Source of the DNA: Methylococcaceae bacterium NSP1-1
GTDB lineage: Bacteria > Pseudomonadota > Gammaproteobacteria > Methylococcales > Methylomonadaceae
Direction of reading: 5' to 3'
DNA: 9,447 bases
NCBI GenBank assembly: GCA_002256465.1
Contig: NQJG01000016.1
Coordinates: forward strand, 1 to 9,447
In this document: positions 1 through 7,084 of the stretch, one piece after another
Layout: every line of letters begins with the position of its first letter
Numbering within the stretch: the first letter of the stretch is position 1
The notes under the pieces: generated by a model
What the model saw: the letters and a program-made list of their open reading frames with translations, nothing else
Databases searched by the model: none
Told to the model about the DNA's origin: nothing
Program-made: the position numbers and the translations under genes

Positions 1-283
1 TACCCGGAACATACCTTATATGATGCCCGTTATTCTGATAAAAATGCTATTAATGCCTTTGTTCGCAATCGTTCTGGTGAGTTATTTACCTATGGAAGGC
101 AAGTATAAAGCAGCAGCCGTACTGGATATGGCGATGCCAAGCATGGTTCTGGGTGTAGTTTTTTGTGATCGCTATAGGCTTGATAGTGCGCTTTATGCCA
201 TGACAGTCACCGTCACAACAGCATTAAGTTTAATTACCCTGCCGTTTTGGCATGGCGTACTGATCAATGAGTTTTTAAAATGA
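1..283 (+). CDS. AEC-family (auxin efflux carrier-like) transporter, C-terminal fragment
   Basis: This is the 3' end of a gene entering from the left edge; the frame is open from base 2 and stops with TGA at 281-283, so its true start lies outside. The roughly 93 visible residues are very hydrophobic and fit about three membrane segments. The last two are joined by a loop containing AMPSMVLG and the charged stretch CDRYRLDSA, followed by TVTVTTALSLITLPFW. That pattern (MPS...A/LD...T..SL.TLP) resembles the C-terminal end of AEC permeases, which move small organic acids or similar solutes across the inner membrane. The substrate cannot be judged from this piece. The stop codon overlaps the cinA start (ATGA at 280-283), suggesting co-transcription and translational coupling. 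Another multi-helix permease family is possible but less likely. Confidence 0.6.
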   Translation, partial: TRNIPYMMPVILIKMLLMPLFAIVLVSYLPMEGKYKAAAVLDMAMPSMVLGVVFCDRYRLDSALYAMTVTVTTALSLITLPFWHGVLINEFLK

Positions 284-1515
284 ATCCAACACTGGAAATC
301 TTTTCTCAAGGCGAAGAAATTGTAACCGGACAAACAGTGGATACCAATGCCGCCTGGTTATCACAAAAAGCAGTTGCCTGCGGCTTTACCGTTACACGAC
401 ATACCGCCGTAGGCGATAAACTGGATGATCTCATTGTTTTGCTACAGGACATATCTCAGCGAGCCGATTGTTGTATTTGTACCGGGGGTCTTGGACCTAC
501 CAGTGATGATTTGACCGCCGAAGCCGTAGCTTATGCCTTTAATATGCCACTAGAGTTTGATGAAATAGCTTTTGAACAAATCAGTCGTTTTTTTGCGCAA
601 AGAAACAGAGCGATGCCCGAATCAAACCGCAAACAGGCTATGCTGCCTCAAGGAGCCGAACGCATAGATAATGAATGGGGAACTGCGCCGGGTTTTTCAC
701 TAACGTACGGTCGCTGCTGGTTTGCTTTTTTGCCCGGTGTGCCGTTGGAAATGAAGCATTTATTTCAGGATCGCGTCTTGCCCAAACTGTCTATCCGTTT
801 TTTATTACAGCCCGGTCAATTAATTACTATAAAAACCTTAGGGTTAGGAGAATCCGCCATTCAGGAACGAATAAACTCAATTGAGATTCCAGCACAGGTG
901 CAATTGGGCTTTCGTGCAGGTGCAGATGATGTGCAAACTAAGCTATTGTTTCCGTTTGATTATCCAGAAACGGCAATATCAACGTTAGTCGCCATGATTG
1001 CTAATCAATTAGGTGATTATGTATTTGCTATTGATGGGATGGGCGAAATAACGGGAGATCTGGCTTTTGAAATAGACAAGCTGATGACTATTGGAAATAG
1101 TCATACCTTAGCCGTGTTAGAAACTGCCAGTCAAGGTTTGCTGGCGGCCAAGTGTGTAGGATCGGAGTGGTTGATAAGTGCAATATATGAACAATCCACA
1201 GCCAGATTAGGACAAAATCTGATTGCAGAAGCTAATACGGAATATTTAATAACGACAGCGAAAGCAATTGCAGTTGATATACAAAAAACCAGCGGAGCCG
1301 ATTTTGTTCTCGTTCAACTTTATGCGGGTAACAATAAAACATTGCATGACAAAGATAAGTCCATTGTTCTGTATAACATCCTCCTGACTGGAAATAACTT
1401 TTATCAAAGCATTCATTCAATAGCCGGCCCCATCAAACGCAAGCAAAATCAAGCGGCGCTGATGACACTGGATTTATTACGACGTTATTTGCAACATAAG
1501 GCGATGAATCATTGA
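280..1515 (+). CDS. cinA: CinA-family protein with degenerate C-terminal deamidase domain
   Basis: A 411-residue protein of full CinA length (usually 410-430). Residues 4-170 form the MoCF-biosynthesis-like (COG1058) domain, which in characterised CinA proteins is an ADP-ribose pyrophosphatase. Visible family motifs are GQTVDTNAAWLS (17-28), TGGLGPTSDD (68-77), NRKQA (116-120), GTAPGF (134-139) and LPGVPLEM (151-158). A linker domain follows. From about 270 comes the region corresponding to the PncC/NMN deamidase domain, but the expected ESCTGG signature reads ETASQG (281-286), and the later tyrosine/glycine motifs are not recognisable. The deamidase is therefore probably inactive (inference). 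The N-terminus is also variant, with FSQGEEIVTGQ where typical CinA has A-I-G-T-E-L-L-x-G-Q. The start overlaps the upstream stop codon. Only a weak GAG (269-271) stands in for a Shine-Dalgarno, consistent with coupling to the transporter. Confidence 0.85.
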   Translation: MNPTLEIFSQGEEIVTGQTVDTNAAWLSQKAVACGFTVTRHTAVGDKLDDLIVLLQDISQRADCCICTGGLGPTSDDLTAEAVAYAFNMPLEFDEIAFEQISRFFAQRNRAMPESNRKQAMLPQGAERIDNEWGTAPGFSLTYGRCWFAFLPGVPLEMKHLFQDRVLPKLSIRFLLQPGQLITIKTLGLGESAIQERINSIEIPAQVQLGFRAGADDVQTKLLFPFDYPETAISTLVAMIANQLGDYVFAIDGMGEITGDLAFEIDKLMTIGNSHTLAVLETASQGLLAAKCVGSEWLISAIYEQSTARLGQNLIAEANTEYLITTAKAIAVDIQKTSGADFVLVQLYAGNNKTLHDKDKSIVLYNILLTGNNFYQSIHSIAGPIKRKQNQAALMTLDLLRRYLQHKAMNH

Positions 1516-1562
1516 TGTTACGCAAAGAATTATAAAATTTTCAATTTAGAATAATTTTTATG

Positions 1563-2408
1563 CTATAAAAGGTTATTTTTCAACCAGTCTTTTAACTTGG
1601 GAAATAATGATTTTGCCGTTTGCTTATTCACCCCTGGTATTGGCTCATCCGTATAGGCACTGTCTTCACCCACTGGATCGGCCTCTATTATCACACTCTT
1701 TGACTGCTCAGGCACATAGGACGAATGATAGCCACGACTAATACGAATTGCCTCTTCCTGCATTGCAGCAATTTGACTTGAGGTAAGTTGCCTCACCACG
1801 AGATCACGGGCGGAAGCAGCACTTTCTACTCCTTGAGCTGCAGCCAGATTAAACCATAAATAGGCACGCTCAATGTTACCATTAATGGCGATGCCGGAAT
1901 GATACATCTCCCCAAGAGTAGCCTGTGCTTCTGCATGGCCTTGCTGGGCGGATTTTTCGAGCCAGTAAAAAGCCGTTTTGTAATCCTGAACCACCCCCTT
2001 TCCTTCGAGCAGAGCCAAGCCATACCGGTATTGTGCTTCAACCTGATTATGGCGGGCAGCTTTTTCAAACCATTGAACCGCTATCCTATCGTTCTTGACA
2101 CCCCGGGCAAACGATGTATTACGCAATCCCATTTGCAACTCGGCTTCGGGATCGCCTTTCTCTGCGAGAATCTCAATTTGATCGTTGGAAACGGTTTCAA
2201 CAGGACCGGCAATATCCGTTCCCTGGTTGAAGTTCATCCACAAAGCCCCCAAAATGGGTATCAATAAAAGTATATTCAACAACCCATCTTTTATTTTCTT
2301 CGATGATCTTCTGATTTTCCGATCGCCACATCGAGGACAAGAGCGTGTCGCAATAAAAAGCTCATCCAAGTTTTTATTGTTTTCCTTGCTTTGATCTGAA
2401 TTTTGCAT
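1563..2408 (-). CDS. Sel1-repeat protein with half zinc ribbon and a membrane segment
   Basis: A 281-residue protein, taking the ATG at 2406-2408 because GGAG (CTCC at 2415-2418 on the + strand) sits six bases before it; an in-frame ATG 15 codons upstream has no such signal. Residues 1-40 are polar and contain one CPRCG (C24, C27) followed by the basic stretch KIRRSSKK. Residues 43-59 are a single hydrophobic segment, so the long C-terminal part is predicted to be periplasmic or otherwise membrane tethered. Residues 86-193 hold three Sel1-like repeats with the usual A..W...AA..G..EAQ spacing, a helical-hairpin fold used for protein-protein contacts. The tail is polar and ends in a basic amphipathic stretch. 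It lies 112 bp downstream of mtkB on the same strand with no clear terminator between them, so read-through is possible. Partner and function are unknown. Confidence 0.8.
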   Translation of the reverse strand: MQNSDQSKENNKNLDELFIATRSCPRCGDRKIRRSSKKIKDGLLNILLLIPILGALWMNFNQGTDIAGPVETVSNDQIEILAEKGDPEAELQMGLRNTSFARGVKNDRIAVQWFEKAARHNQVEAQYRYGLALLEGKGVVQDYKTAFYWLEKSAQQGHAEAQATLGEMYHSGIAINGNIERAYLWFNLAAAQGVESAASARDLVVRQLTSSQIAAMQEEAIRISRGYHSSYVPEQSKSVIIEADPVGEDSAYTDEPIPGVNKQTAKSLFPKLKDWLKNNLL

Positions 2409-2414
2409 ATAACG

Positions 2415-2418
2415 CTCC
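2415..2418 (-). promoter_or_regulatory. Ribosome binding site deciding the Sel1-protein start
   Basis: On the minus strand GGAG is followed by CGTTAT and then ATG, a six-base spacer. This selects the ATG at 2408 over the in-frame ATG at 2453. Confidence 0.6.
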
Positions 2419-2520
2419 ACTTCCTGCAAGATAAAACTAATGGATAACCACAATATGGCAAAGGCATGAGTCTTTTCTTATACGTCAGCCAAACTTCTAA
2501 CTCATTTGCTATTTGCAATT

Positions 2521-3408
2521 TTACATCTTAGCCAGCACGGCCGCCACAGTCGCCCCCATCGCGGCAGGTGTGGGACAGATAATAACACCCAACTCCTTCA
2601 GTATTGCGACTTTTTCTGCCGCACTTTCACCTGCAGATGAAATAATCGCACCGGCATGACCCATGCGGCGACCTTCGGGCGCGGTTAATCCTGCAATATA
2701 AGCAACTACCGGTTTACTCATATGTTCTTTGGCAAAAAGTCCCGCCTCAACCTCTTGGGGGCCGCCGATTTCACCAATCATGACGACGACTTTTGTTTCT
2801 GGGTCGTGCTCAAATTTCTCCAGAATATCCCGATGTGAACTTCCGTTTATGGGGTCGCCACCAATACCCACTGATGAAGAAATGCCAATACCCAGGCGTT
2901 TCATTTGATCGGCAGCTTCATAGCCTAAAGTACCTGAACGGCCCACAATACCGACATTACCCGGTATGTAAATGTGGCCCGGCATAATACCCAGCATGGC
3001 GCGCCCAGGGCTGATTGTACCCGCACAGTTAGGACCAGTGAGTACCATGCGTTCATCTTTTGGGAAACGACGCAGGAAGTTCTTCACTGTCATCATATCC
3101 TGGGTAGGAATACCGTCGGTAATCGCCACGCAATATTTGATGCCGGCATCGGCTGCTTCCATAATCGAATCAGCGGCAAAAGCCGGCGGCACAAAAATAA
3201 TGCTGGCTTCAGCTCCAGCCTGCTGTACGGCTTCTTTGACAGTATTAAAGACTGGCAAACCAAGATGGGTTTGCCCGCCTTTTCCTGGCGTGATGCCGCC
3301 AACTACTTTTGAGCCATAGTTAATCATGTCCTGTGCGTGAAACGTACCGATTTTTCCGGTAAAGCCCTGAACAATAATGCGTGTTGTTTCGTCAATAAAA
3401 ATAGCCAC
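2521..3408 (-). CDS. mtkB: Malate-CoA ligase (malate thiokinase) alpha subunit
   Basis: A 295-residue protein of the succinyl-CoA synthetase alpha family. With MtkA it converts malate, CoA and ATP to malyl-CoA, ADP and phosphate in the cytoplasm, the step that commits C4 acids to cleavage in the serine cycle. Residues 10-24 ([14 protein letters not shown]) form the CoA-binding Rossmann start. [12 protein letters not shown] (124-135) and GRSGTLGYE (156-164) are family signatures. GEIGG (212-216) and GHAGAI (250-255) frame the phosphohistidine site, with H251 as the phosphorylated residue by homology. Length is normal. The start codon is GTG (3406-3408), placed directly after the mtkA TAA, with AGGAG six bases upstream inside the last codons of mtkA. 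Malate rather than succinate specificity is inferred from the adjacent mcl and serine-cycle genes and from MtkA sequence features. Confidence 0.93.
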   Translation of the reverse strand: MAIFIDETTRIIVQGFTGKIGTFHAQDMINYGSKVVGGITPGKGGQTHLGLPVFNTVKEAVQQAGAEASIIFVPPAFAADSIMEAADAGIKYCVAITDGIPTQDMMTVKNFLRRFPKDERMVLTGPNCAGTISPGRAMLGIMPGHIYIPGNVGIVGRSGTLGYEAADQMKRLGIGISSSVGIGGDPINGSSHRDILEKFEHDPETKVVVMIGEIGGPQEVEAGLFAKEHMSKPVVAYIAGLTAPEGRRMGHAGAIISSAGESAAEKVAILKELGVIICPTPAAMGATVAAVLAKM

Positions 3409-4602
3409 TTAAATCTCCTGAGCTGCTTCTTTTGCAACCACTTCATTACGTGCTTGCACCGCTTTTTCAGCCGCGTCGGCCAAGGTTTCCGCCGTAATGA
3501 TAGGCAAACCACTTTCTGCGATAATGCGCCGACCCTCTTCTACATTAGTACCGGACAAACGCACGATTAACGGCACTTTCATGTCAATTTTTCTAACCGC
3601 TTGGACCACACCTTCAGCAATCCAGTCACAACGATTGATACCCGCAAAAATATTTACCAACATAGCTTTAACGCCCTTGTCAGCCAAGACTAACCGGAAG
3701 GCTTTTTCAGTGCGCTCAGCTGAAGCGCCCCCCCCCACATCCAGGAAATTGGCGGGCTCACCCCCAGCCAATTTAATCATGTCCATAGTAGCCATGGCTA
3801 ACCCTGCGCCGTTAATCATGCAGCCAATGTCGCCGTCTAATCCAACATAGCTTAAACCACGATCTGCAGCTGCCATTTCGCGGGGATCTTCCTGGGTTTT
3901 ATCGCGCAATTCAGAAATTTTTTGTTGCCGGAATAGTGCATTGTCATCAAAGCCCATTTTTGCGTCCAGCGCGACTAATTCACCACTTTTTGTGACAACC
4001 AAGGGGTTGATTTCCAACATGCTGACATCAAGAGCACGCAAAGCACTATAACAGCCTTTGATTGTTTTAACGGCATGACTCAATATTTCAGCACCTAAAC
4101 CTAAGGCAAACGCCATTTCACGCGCTTGATAGTCTTGCAAACCGACTGCAGGTTCAATATAAATTTTAGTGATGGCATCCGGATTATTAACCGCCAATTC
4201 TTCGATTTCCATACCGCCTTGCGCAGAGCCCACCATCACAATCCGCTCCGAACTACGATCAACCAAAAAACAGAAATATAACTCCTTGGCAATTTCCGTA
4301 CCCGCCTCGATATACAGCCTTGAACACACCTTACCCGTAGGACCGGTTTGATGGGTTACCAATCTTTTACCCAATAAATAATCAGCCGCCGCTTCAACTT
4401 CATCATGGGTTTTACAGATTTTAATACCACCTGCCTTGCCACGCGCCCCCGAATGAATCTGCGCTTTTACCGCCCAAACATGGCCACCGATTTCTCTGGC
4501 GCGTTGCACGGCATCTTCCGGACTATACGCCAATCCGCCTTCAGCGATTTTAACCCCATAACCGCTTAAAATGTCTTTCGCTTGATACTCATGAATATCC
4601 AC
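3409..4602 (-). CDS. mtkA: Malate-CoA ligase (malate thiokinase) beta subunit
   Basis: A 397-residue ATP-grasp protein, close to the roughly 390 residues usual for MtkA. It carries the nucleotide and Mg sites of the heteromeric ligase that makes malyl-CoA. It begins [12 protein letters not shown], the standard family start. Next come the ATP-grasp lysine region [15 protein letters not shown] (45-59), LEINPLV (196-202) with the Mg-binding E/N pair, and [11 protein letters not shown] (212-222). FLDVGGGAS (286-294) and [15 protein letters not shown] (317-331) follow; the FAGINRCD form resembles MtkA, where SucC usually has FGGI.RCD. I chose GTG at 4600-4602: GGGAG lies five bases before it and the family N-terminus begins there, whereas the longer frame from the ATG at 4653 adds 17 residues encoded by intergenic repeat DNA. 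The gene contains a run of nine G's at residues 289-292. It is followed without a gap by mtkB. Confidence 0.93.
   Translation of the reverse strand: MDIHEYQAKDILSGYGVKIAEGGLAYSPEDAVQRAREIGGHVWAVKAQIHSGARGKAGGIKICKTHDEVEAAADYLLGKRLVTHQTGPTGKVCSRLYIEAGTEIAKELYFCFLVDRSSERIVMVGSAQGGMEIEELAVNNPDAITKIYIEPAVGLQDYQAREMAFALGLGAEILSHAVKTIKGCYSALRALDVSMLEINPLVVTKSGELVALDAKMGFDDNALFRQQKISELRDKTQEDPREMAAADRGLSYVGLDGDIGCMINGAGLAMATMDMIKLAGGEPANFLDVGGGASAERTEKAFRLVLADKGVKAMLVNIFAGINRCDWIAEGVVQAVRKIDMKVPLIVRLSGTNVEEGRRIIAESGLPIITAETLADAAEKAVQARNEVVAKEAAQEI
3415..3419 (-). promoter_or_regulatory. mtkB ribosome binding site inside mtkA
   Basis: On the minus strand AGGAG lies within the mtkA codons for Q-E, just before I and the stop. 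Six bases (ATTTAA, including the mtkA stop) separate it from the mtkB GTG. Ribosomes finishing mtkA are therefore placed to start mtkB, which would help keep the two subunits in balance. Confidence 0.75.
3728..3736 (-). repeat. Nine-base G homopolymer within mtkA
   Basis: Nine consecutive C's on the + strand (G's on the coding strand) encode the end of V289 and G290-G292 in the FLDVGGGAS motif. Synonymous glycine codons could break this run. A one-base slip would shift the frame and remove the last quarter of MtkA. Confidence 0.9.
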
Positions 4603-4607
4603 AGCAT

Positions 4608-4614
4608 CTCCCTT
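4608..4614 (-). promoter_or_regulatory. Ribosome binding site supporting the GTG start of mtkA
   Basis: On the minus strand AAGGGAG is followed by ATGCT and then GTG. The ATG inside this spacer is out of frame. This site, together with the family N-terminus MDIHEYQAK, sets the mtkA start at 4602. Confidence 0.75.
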
Positions 4615-4626
4615 GTTGGTTTTTTT

Positions 4627-4677
4627 AGGTGAAAGGTGTAAGGCACAAGGCAATGTTTTTTTCCGCCTTTAGCCTTG
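4627..4677. repeat. Heptad repeat cluster with inverted copies in the mcl-mtkA spacer
   Basis: Four head-to-tail seven-base units lie at 4627-4654 (AGGTGAA, AGGTGTA, AGGCACA, AGGCAAT), sharing AGG at the start. After a short T-rich stretch, two inverted units follow at 4664-4677 (CGCCTTT, AGCCTTG). CAAGGC (4646-4651) can pair with GCCTTG (4672-4677), or AAGGC with GCCTT at 4665-4669, forming a hairpin in the mcl-mtkA message. No U-run follows on the minus strand, so it is not a classical terminator. It could tune the mcl:mtkA ratio or protect the mcl 3' end, which is inference. Confidence 0.55.
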
Positions 4678-4681
4678 CTAC

Positions 4682-5632
4682 CTATTGAGTTTTTGCAGCA
4701 ATCGCCTCAGCCGCCCTTACCACGTTATTGGCCATTTTTTCCGAGGCGGCGTCGATTAAACGGCCATCTAATGCAGCGGCGCCCTTACCGAGAGCGGCAG
4801 CTTCTTGTAAAGCCACCAATATGCGCTTGGCTTTTTCAACCTCACTTGCTGGTGGGGTAAAAATTTCGTTGGCTAATTCCACTTGTGAAGGATGAATCGC
4901 CCATTTACCTTCGCAGCCTAACGCTGCTGCGCGTTTTGCTGCCAGCTTGTAGCCTTCAGGGTCTTTAAAATCACCAAAAGGGCCATCGATAGGACGCAAG
5001 CCAAAAGCACGACAAGCAACCGTCATGCGACTAATGGCCGAGTGCCATTGGTCGCCTGGATAATCAGGGTTCAAACCGCCAATATTAGTTGTTCGCGCAC
5101 GATTACTTGCTGCATAATCAGCCACACCAAAATGCAAGGCTTCAAGACGACCTGATGCGCCACACCGAGCAATATCTTCTACATTGGCCATGCCCAATGC
5201 TGTTTCGATTAAGGCTTCAATCCCTATTTTATTTTTCAGTCCTTGCTGCATTTCCAATTGATTAAGCATCGCTTCAACCATATATACATCGGCATAAACA
5301 CCCACTTTAGGAATCAAAATTGTGTCCAGTTTCGCGCCGCACTGCTCAACCAGATCAACAACATCACGAACCATATATTGGGTATCCAGGCCATTGATGC
5401 GTACAGAAACGGTAACGCCGTGCCCTTTCCAGTCCATGTCGTTAATGGCTTCAATGATGTTTTTCCGGGCACGTAATTTGTCATCGGGAGCCACAGCATC
5501 TTCAAGATCCAGAAAAATGAAATCCGCACCACTTTTCATCGCCTTTTCAAACATATCCGGGTTTGATCCCGGAACCGCTAACTCACAACGTTGAACGCGT
5601 TGAACTGACGCTGTATATAAAGTGTGACTCAT
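4682..5632 (-). CDS. mcl: L-malyl-CoA lyase
   Basis: A 316-residue member of the HpcH/HpaI-CitE TIM-barrel family. It cleaves malyl-CoA to acetyl-CoA and glyoxylate, the final step of the serine cycle. Family landmarks are RCELAVPGSNPDMFEKA (15-31), FLDLEDAVAPDDK (40-52), VRIN (77-80, with R78 near the active site), LIETALGM (141-148, Mg ligand E143), FGVADYA (168-174, Mg ligand D172) and the C-terminal WAIHPSQ (244-250). Length is close to the roughly 320 residues of methylotroph Mcl. The N-terminal half resembles Mcl more than citrate-lyase beta subunits, and adjacent mtkAB supplies its substrate, so CitE is unlikely. The ATG start has AGGA eight bases upstream. It is the first gene of the leftward unit and diverges from sga. 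Confidence 0.93.
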   Translation of the reverse strand: MSHTLYTASVQRVQRCELAVPGSNPDMFEKAMKSGADFIFLDLEDAVAPDDKLRARKNIIEAINDMDWKGHGVTVSVRINGLDTQYMVRDVVDLVEQCGAKLDTILIPKVGVYADVYMVEAMLNQLEMQQGLKNKIGIEALIETALGMANVEDIARCGASGRLEALHFGVADYAASNRARTTNIGGLNPDYPGDQWHSAISRMTVACRAFGLRPIDGPFGDFKDPEGYKLAAKRAAALGCEGKWAIHPSQVELANEIFTPPASEVEKAKRILVALQEAAALGKGAAALDGRLIDAASEKMANNVVRAAEAIAAKTQ

Positions 5633-5904
5633 TTGTACATTCCTAATGTCATTAGTATAAAGTATCGATGTTTGTTCCTTAATTTAACGTCAGTAAGACC
5701 TAACCAGGAAATAAATAAATCGCCCATTCTACTTTTAGCACAACTAAAGTCAATTTTTAACGCGCGCTATCTGTTTAAAGCTGCAATCAAATCTTGCCGA
5801 TTGCTAGTAGCTATGTCATGATTATCAGTTTTTTGGGCATTGGCTTTTCAATCCCCAAGTCCTGATTAATCAATCATTCAACTACCTATCAAAGAGGCAA
5901 TACC
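5633..5904. promoter_or_regulatory. Divergent control region between mcl and sga
   Basis: These 272 AT-rich bases separate two oppositely directed serine-cycle units and must hold the promoters of both. On the sga side are two related dyads, TGATTATCA (5819-5827) and TGATTAATCA (5863-5872), centred about 44 bp apart. A small bulged stem (5731-5738 with 5744-5750) is followed by CAATTTTT. GAGG at 5894-5897 is the sga ribosome site, seven bases from the ATG. In Methylobacterium the LysR-type regulator QscR controls serine-cycle genes. A similar regulator acting here is only an inference, and no regulator gene is in the window. Confidence 0.5.
5654..5659 (-). promoter_or_regulatory. Candidate -10 element for mcl-mtkA-mtkB
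   Basis: On the minus strand TATACT (one mismatch to TATAAT) lies 21 bases before the mcl start codon. That would give a very short leader just reaching the AGGA ribosome site. The sequence about 17 bases upstream (TTAAGG) is a poor -35, so an activator may be needed. The prediction is weak. Confidence 0.3.
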
Positions 5905-7071
5905 ATGGCTGGTCGTAACCACCTATATATTCCAGGACCTACCAACGTTCCTAATGAAATACTGAATGCGATGCATATCCCTATGGAAGACCATCGTTCT
6001 CCTGTTTTTCCCAAGTTGCTAACGCCTCTGCTGCAAGACCTGAAGAAAATCTTCAAAACAGAAAAAGGACAAGCTTTTGTATTTCCTGCGACCGGAACTG
6101 CGGGATGGGAAATCGCATTAACTAACACTTTAAATCCGGGCGATAAAGTATTGATCTATCGGTTTGGTCAATTCAGTCATTTATGGGCTGAAATGGGCAA
6201 ACGCTTGGGCTTCGATGTTGAAATTCATCAGGAAACCTGGGGCAAAGGCATACCACTCGACAAACTGGAAGCGCGCTTAAAAGAAGATACCGGGCACGAA
6301 ATCAAGGCCGTTTTAGCCACTCATAATGAAACCGCTACCGGAGTTACCAGTGATATAGGCGGGGTTCGTAAGGCCATGAATGCAGCCAACCATCCTGCCC
6401 TGTTATTCGTTGACGGTGTCAGCTCTATTGCCAGCCTGGATTTTCGCATGGACGAATGGGGCGTTGACGGCGCCATCAGCGGCTCTCAAAAAGGTTTTAT
6501 GTTGCCGGCTGGTGGTGCATTTTTGGCATTCAGCCAAAAAGCTTTAAAAGCCACTGAAACATCGACTTACCCACGTTGTTTTCTGGATTTAAGAGACCAG
6601 ATGAACGCTAACAAAGATGGCTACACGCCTTATACACCGGCTTTGCCTATCCTTTATGGTTTGCGTAAAGCTTTGGATATGTTGCTCGAAGAAGGCATGG
6701 AAAATGTATACGCGCGTCACTTCCGCCTTGCCGAAGGCACGCGTAAAGCAGTTGCTGCCTGGGGTTTAAAATTATGTGCTTACCCAGGCTTTGAATCCAA
6801 CACAGTGACTGCGATTATTGTCCCGGAAGACAAGGATGCACGCACTGTCATCAGCACTGCTTTTAGTAAATATAATATTTCTTTAGGTGCCGGTCTTTCT
6901 GAGCTCGCAGGCAAAGCCTTCCGTATCGGTCACGTAGGTGACATGAATGATGTATCCATGTTGGGCGCCATCGCGGGTGTTGAGATGGCATTACTGGACT
7001 GCGGATTTGATATTAAACCGGGTAGCGGCGTTGCAGCGGCTATTGAATACTATCGTTCGACAGCCAAATAA
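5905..7071 (+). CDS. sga: Serine-glyoxylate aminotransferase
   Basis: A 388-residue class V, PLP-dependent aminotransferase. It transfers the amino group of serine to glyoxylate, giving hydroxypyruvate and glycine, and so links the formaldehyde-derived C1 unit to the C3 branch of the serine cycle. The start NHLYIPGPTNVP (5-16) is typical of the SGAT/AGXT group. PATGTAGWE (61-69) contributes to cofactor phosphate binding, THNETATGV (139-147) and VDGVSS (169-174, with D170) surround the PLP ring, and SGSQKGF (192-198) contains the Schiff-base lysine K196. Length is normal (about 390-400). The ATG follows GAGG by seven bases. It leads the rightward unit with hprA, whose substrate it makes. Alanine- or aspartate-glyoxylate activity is possible in this family, but the context supports serine. 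Confidence 0.94.
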   Translation: MAGRNHLYIPGPTNVPNEILNAMHIPMEDHRSPVFPKLLTPLLQDLKKIFKTEKGQAFVFPATGTAGWEIALTNTLNPGDKVLIYRFGQFSHLWAEMGKRLGFDVEIHQETWGKGIPLDKLEARLKEDTGHEIKAVLATHNETATGVTSDIGGVRKAMNAANHPALLFVDGVSSIASLDFRMDEWGVDGAISGSQKGFMLPAGGAFLAFSQKALKATETSTYPRCFLDLRDQMNANKDGYTPYTPALPILYGLRKALDMLLEEGMENVYARHFRLAEGTRKAVAAWGLKLCAYPGFESNTVTAIIVPEDKDARTVISTAFSKYNISLGAGLSELAGKAFRIGHVGDMNDVSMLGAIAGVEMALLDCGFDIKPGSGVAAAIEYYRSTAK

Positions 7072-7084
7072 ATTATCTAAAGTG

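Noticed and set aside
1516..1562. AT-only inverted repeat as a bidirectional terminator between cinA and the Sel1 gene
   Set aside because: ATAAAATT and AATTTTTAT can pair only with a bulge and contain no G-C pairs. It is likely a by-product of AT-rich spacer sequence.
2409..2453. N-terminal extension of the Sel1 protein (15 residues beginning MWLSIS)
   Set aside because: No ribosome site precedes it, and the downstream ATG has GGAG at six bases, which itself lies inside the proposed extension.
2972..3319. Long open frame on the + strand opposite mtkB (about 115 codons), with similar ones opposite mtkA and mcl
   Set aside because: Each lies fully inside a strongly supported gene on the other strand, has low-complexity translated sequence, no family motifs and no convincing ribosome site. 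They are antisense shadows.
2521..4602. Succinyl-CoA synthetase (sucC/sucD) for the ligase pair
   Set aside because: The fold is shared, but the pair is beside mcl and other serine-cycle genes, and the beta subunit has the FAGINRCD form and overall wording typical of malate thiokinase.
3409..4653. Longer mtkA starting from the ATG at 4653
   Set aside because: The extra 17 residues are encoded by the heptad-repeat spacer and do not match the family; the GTG at 4602 has a strong ribosome site and the exact family N-terminus.
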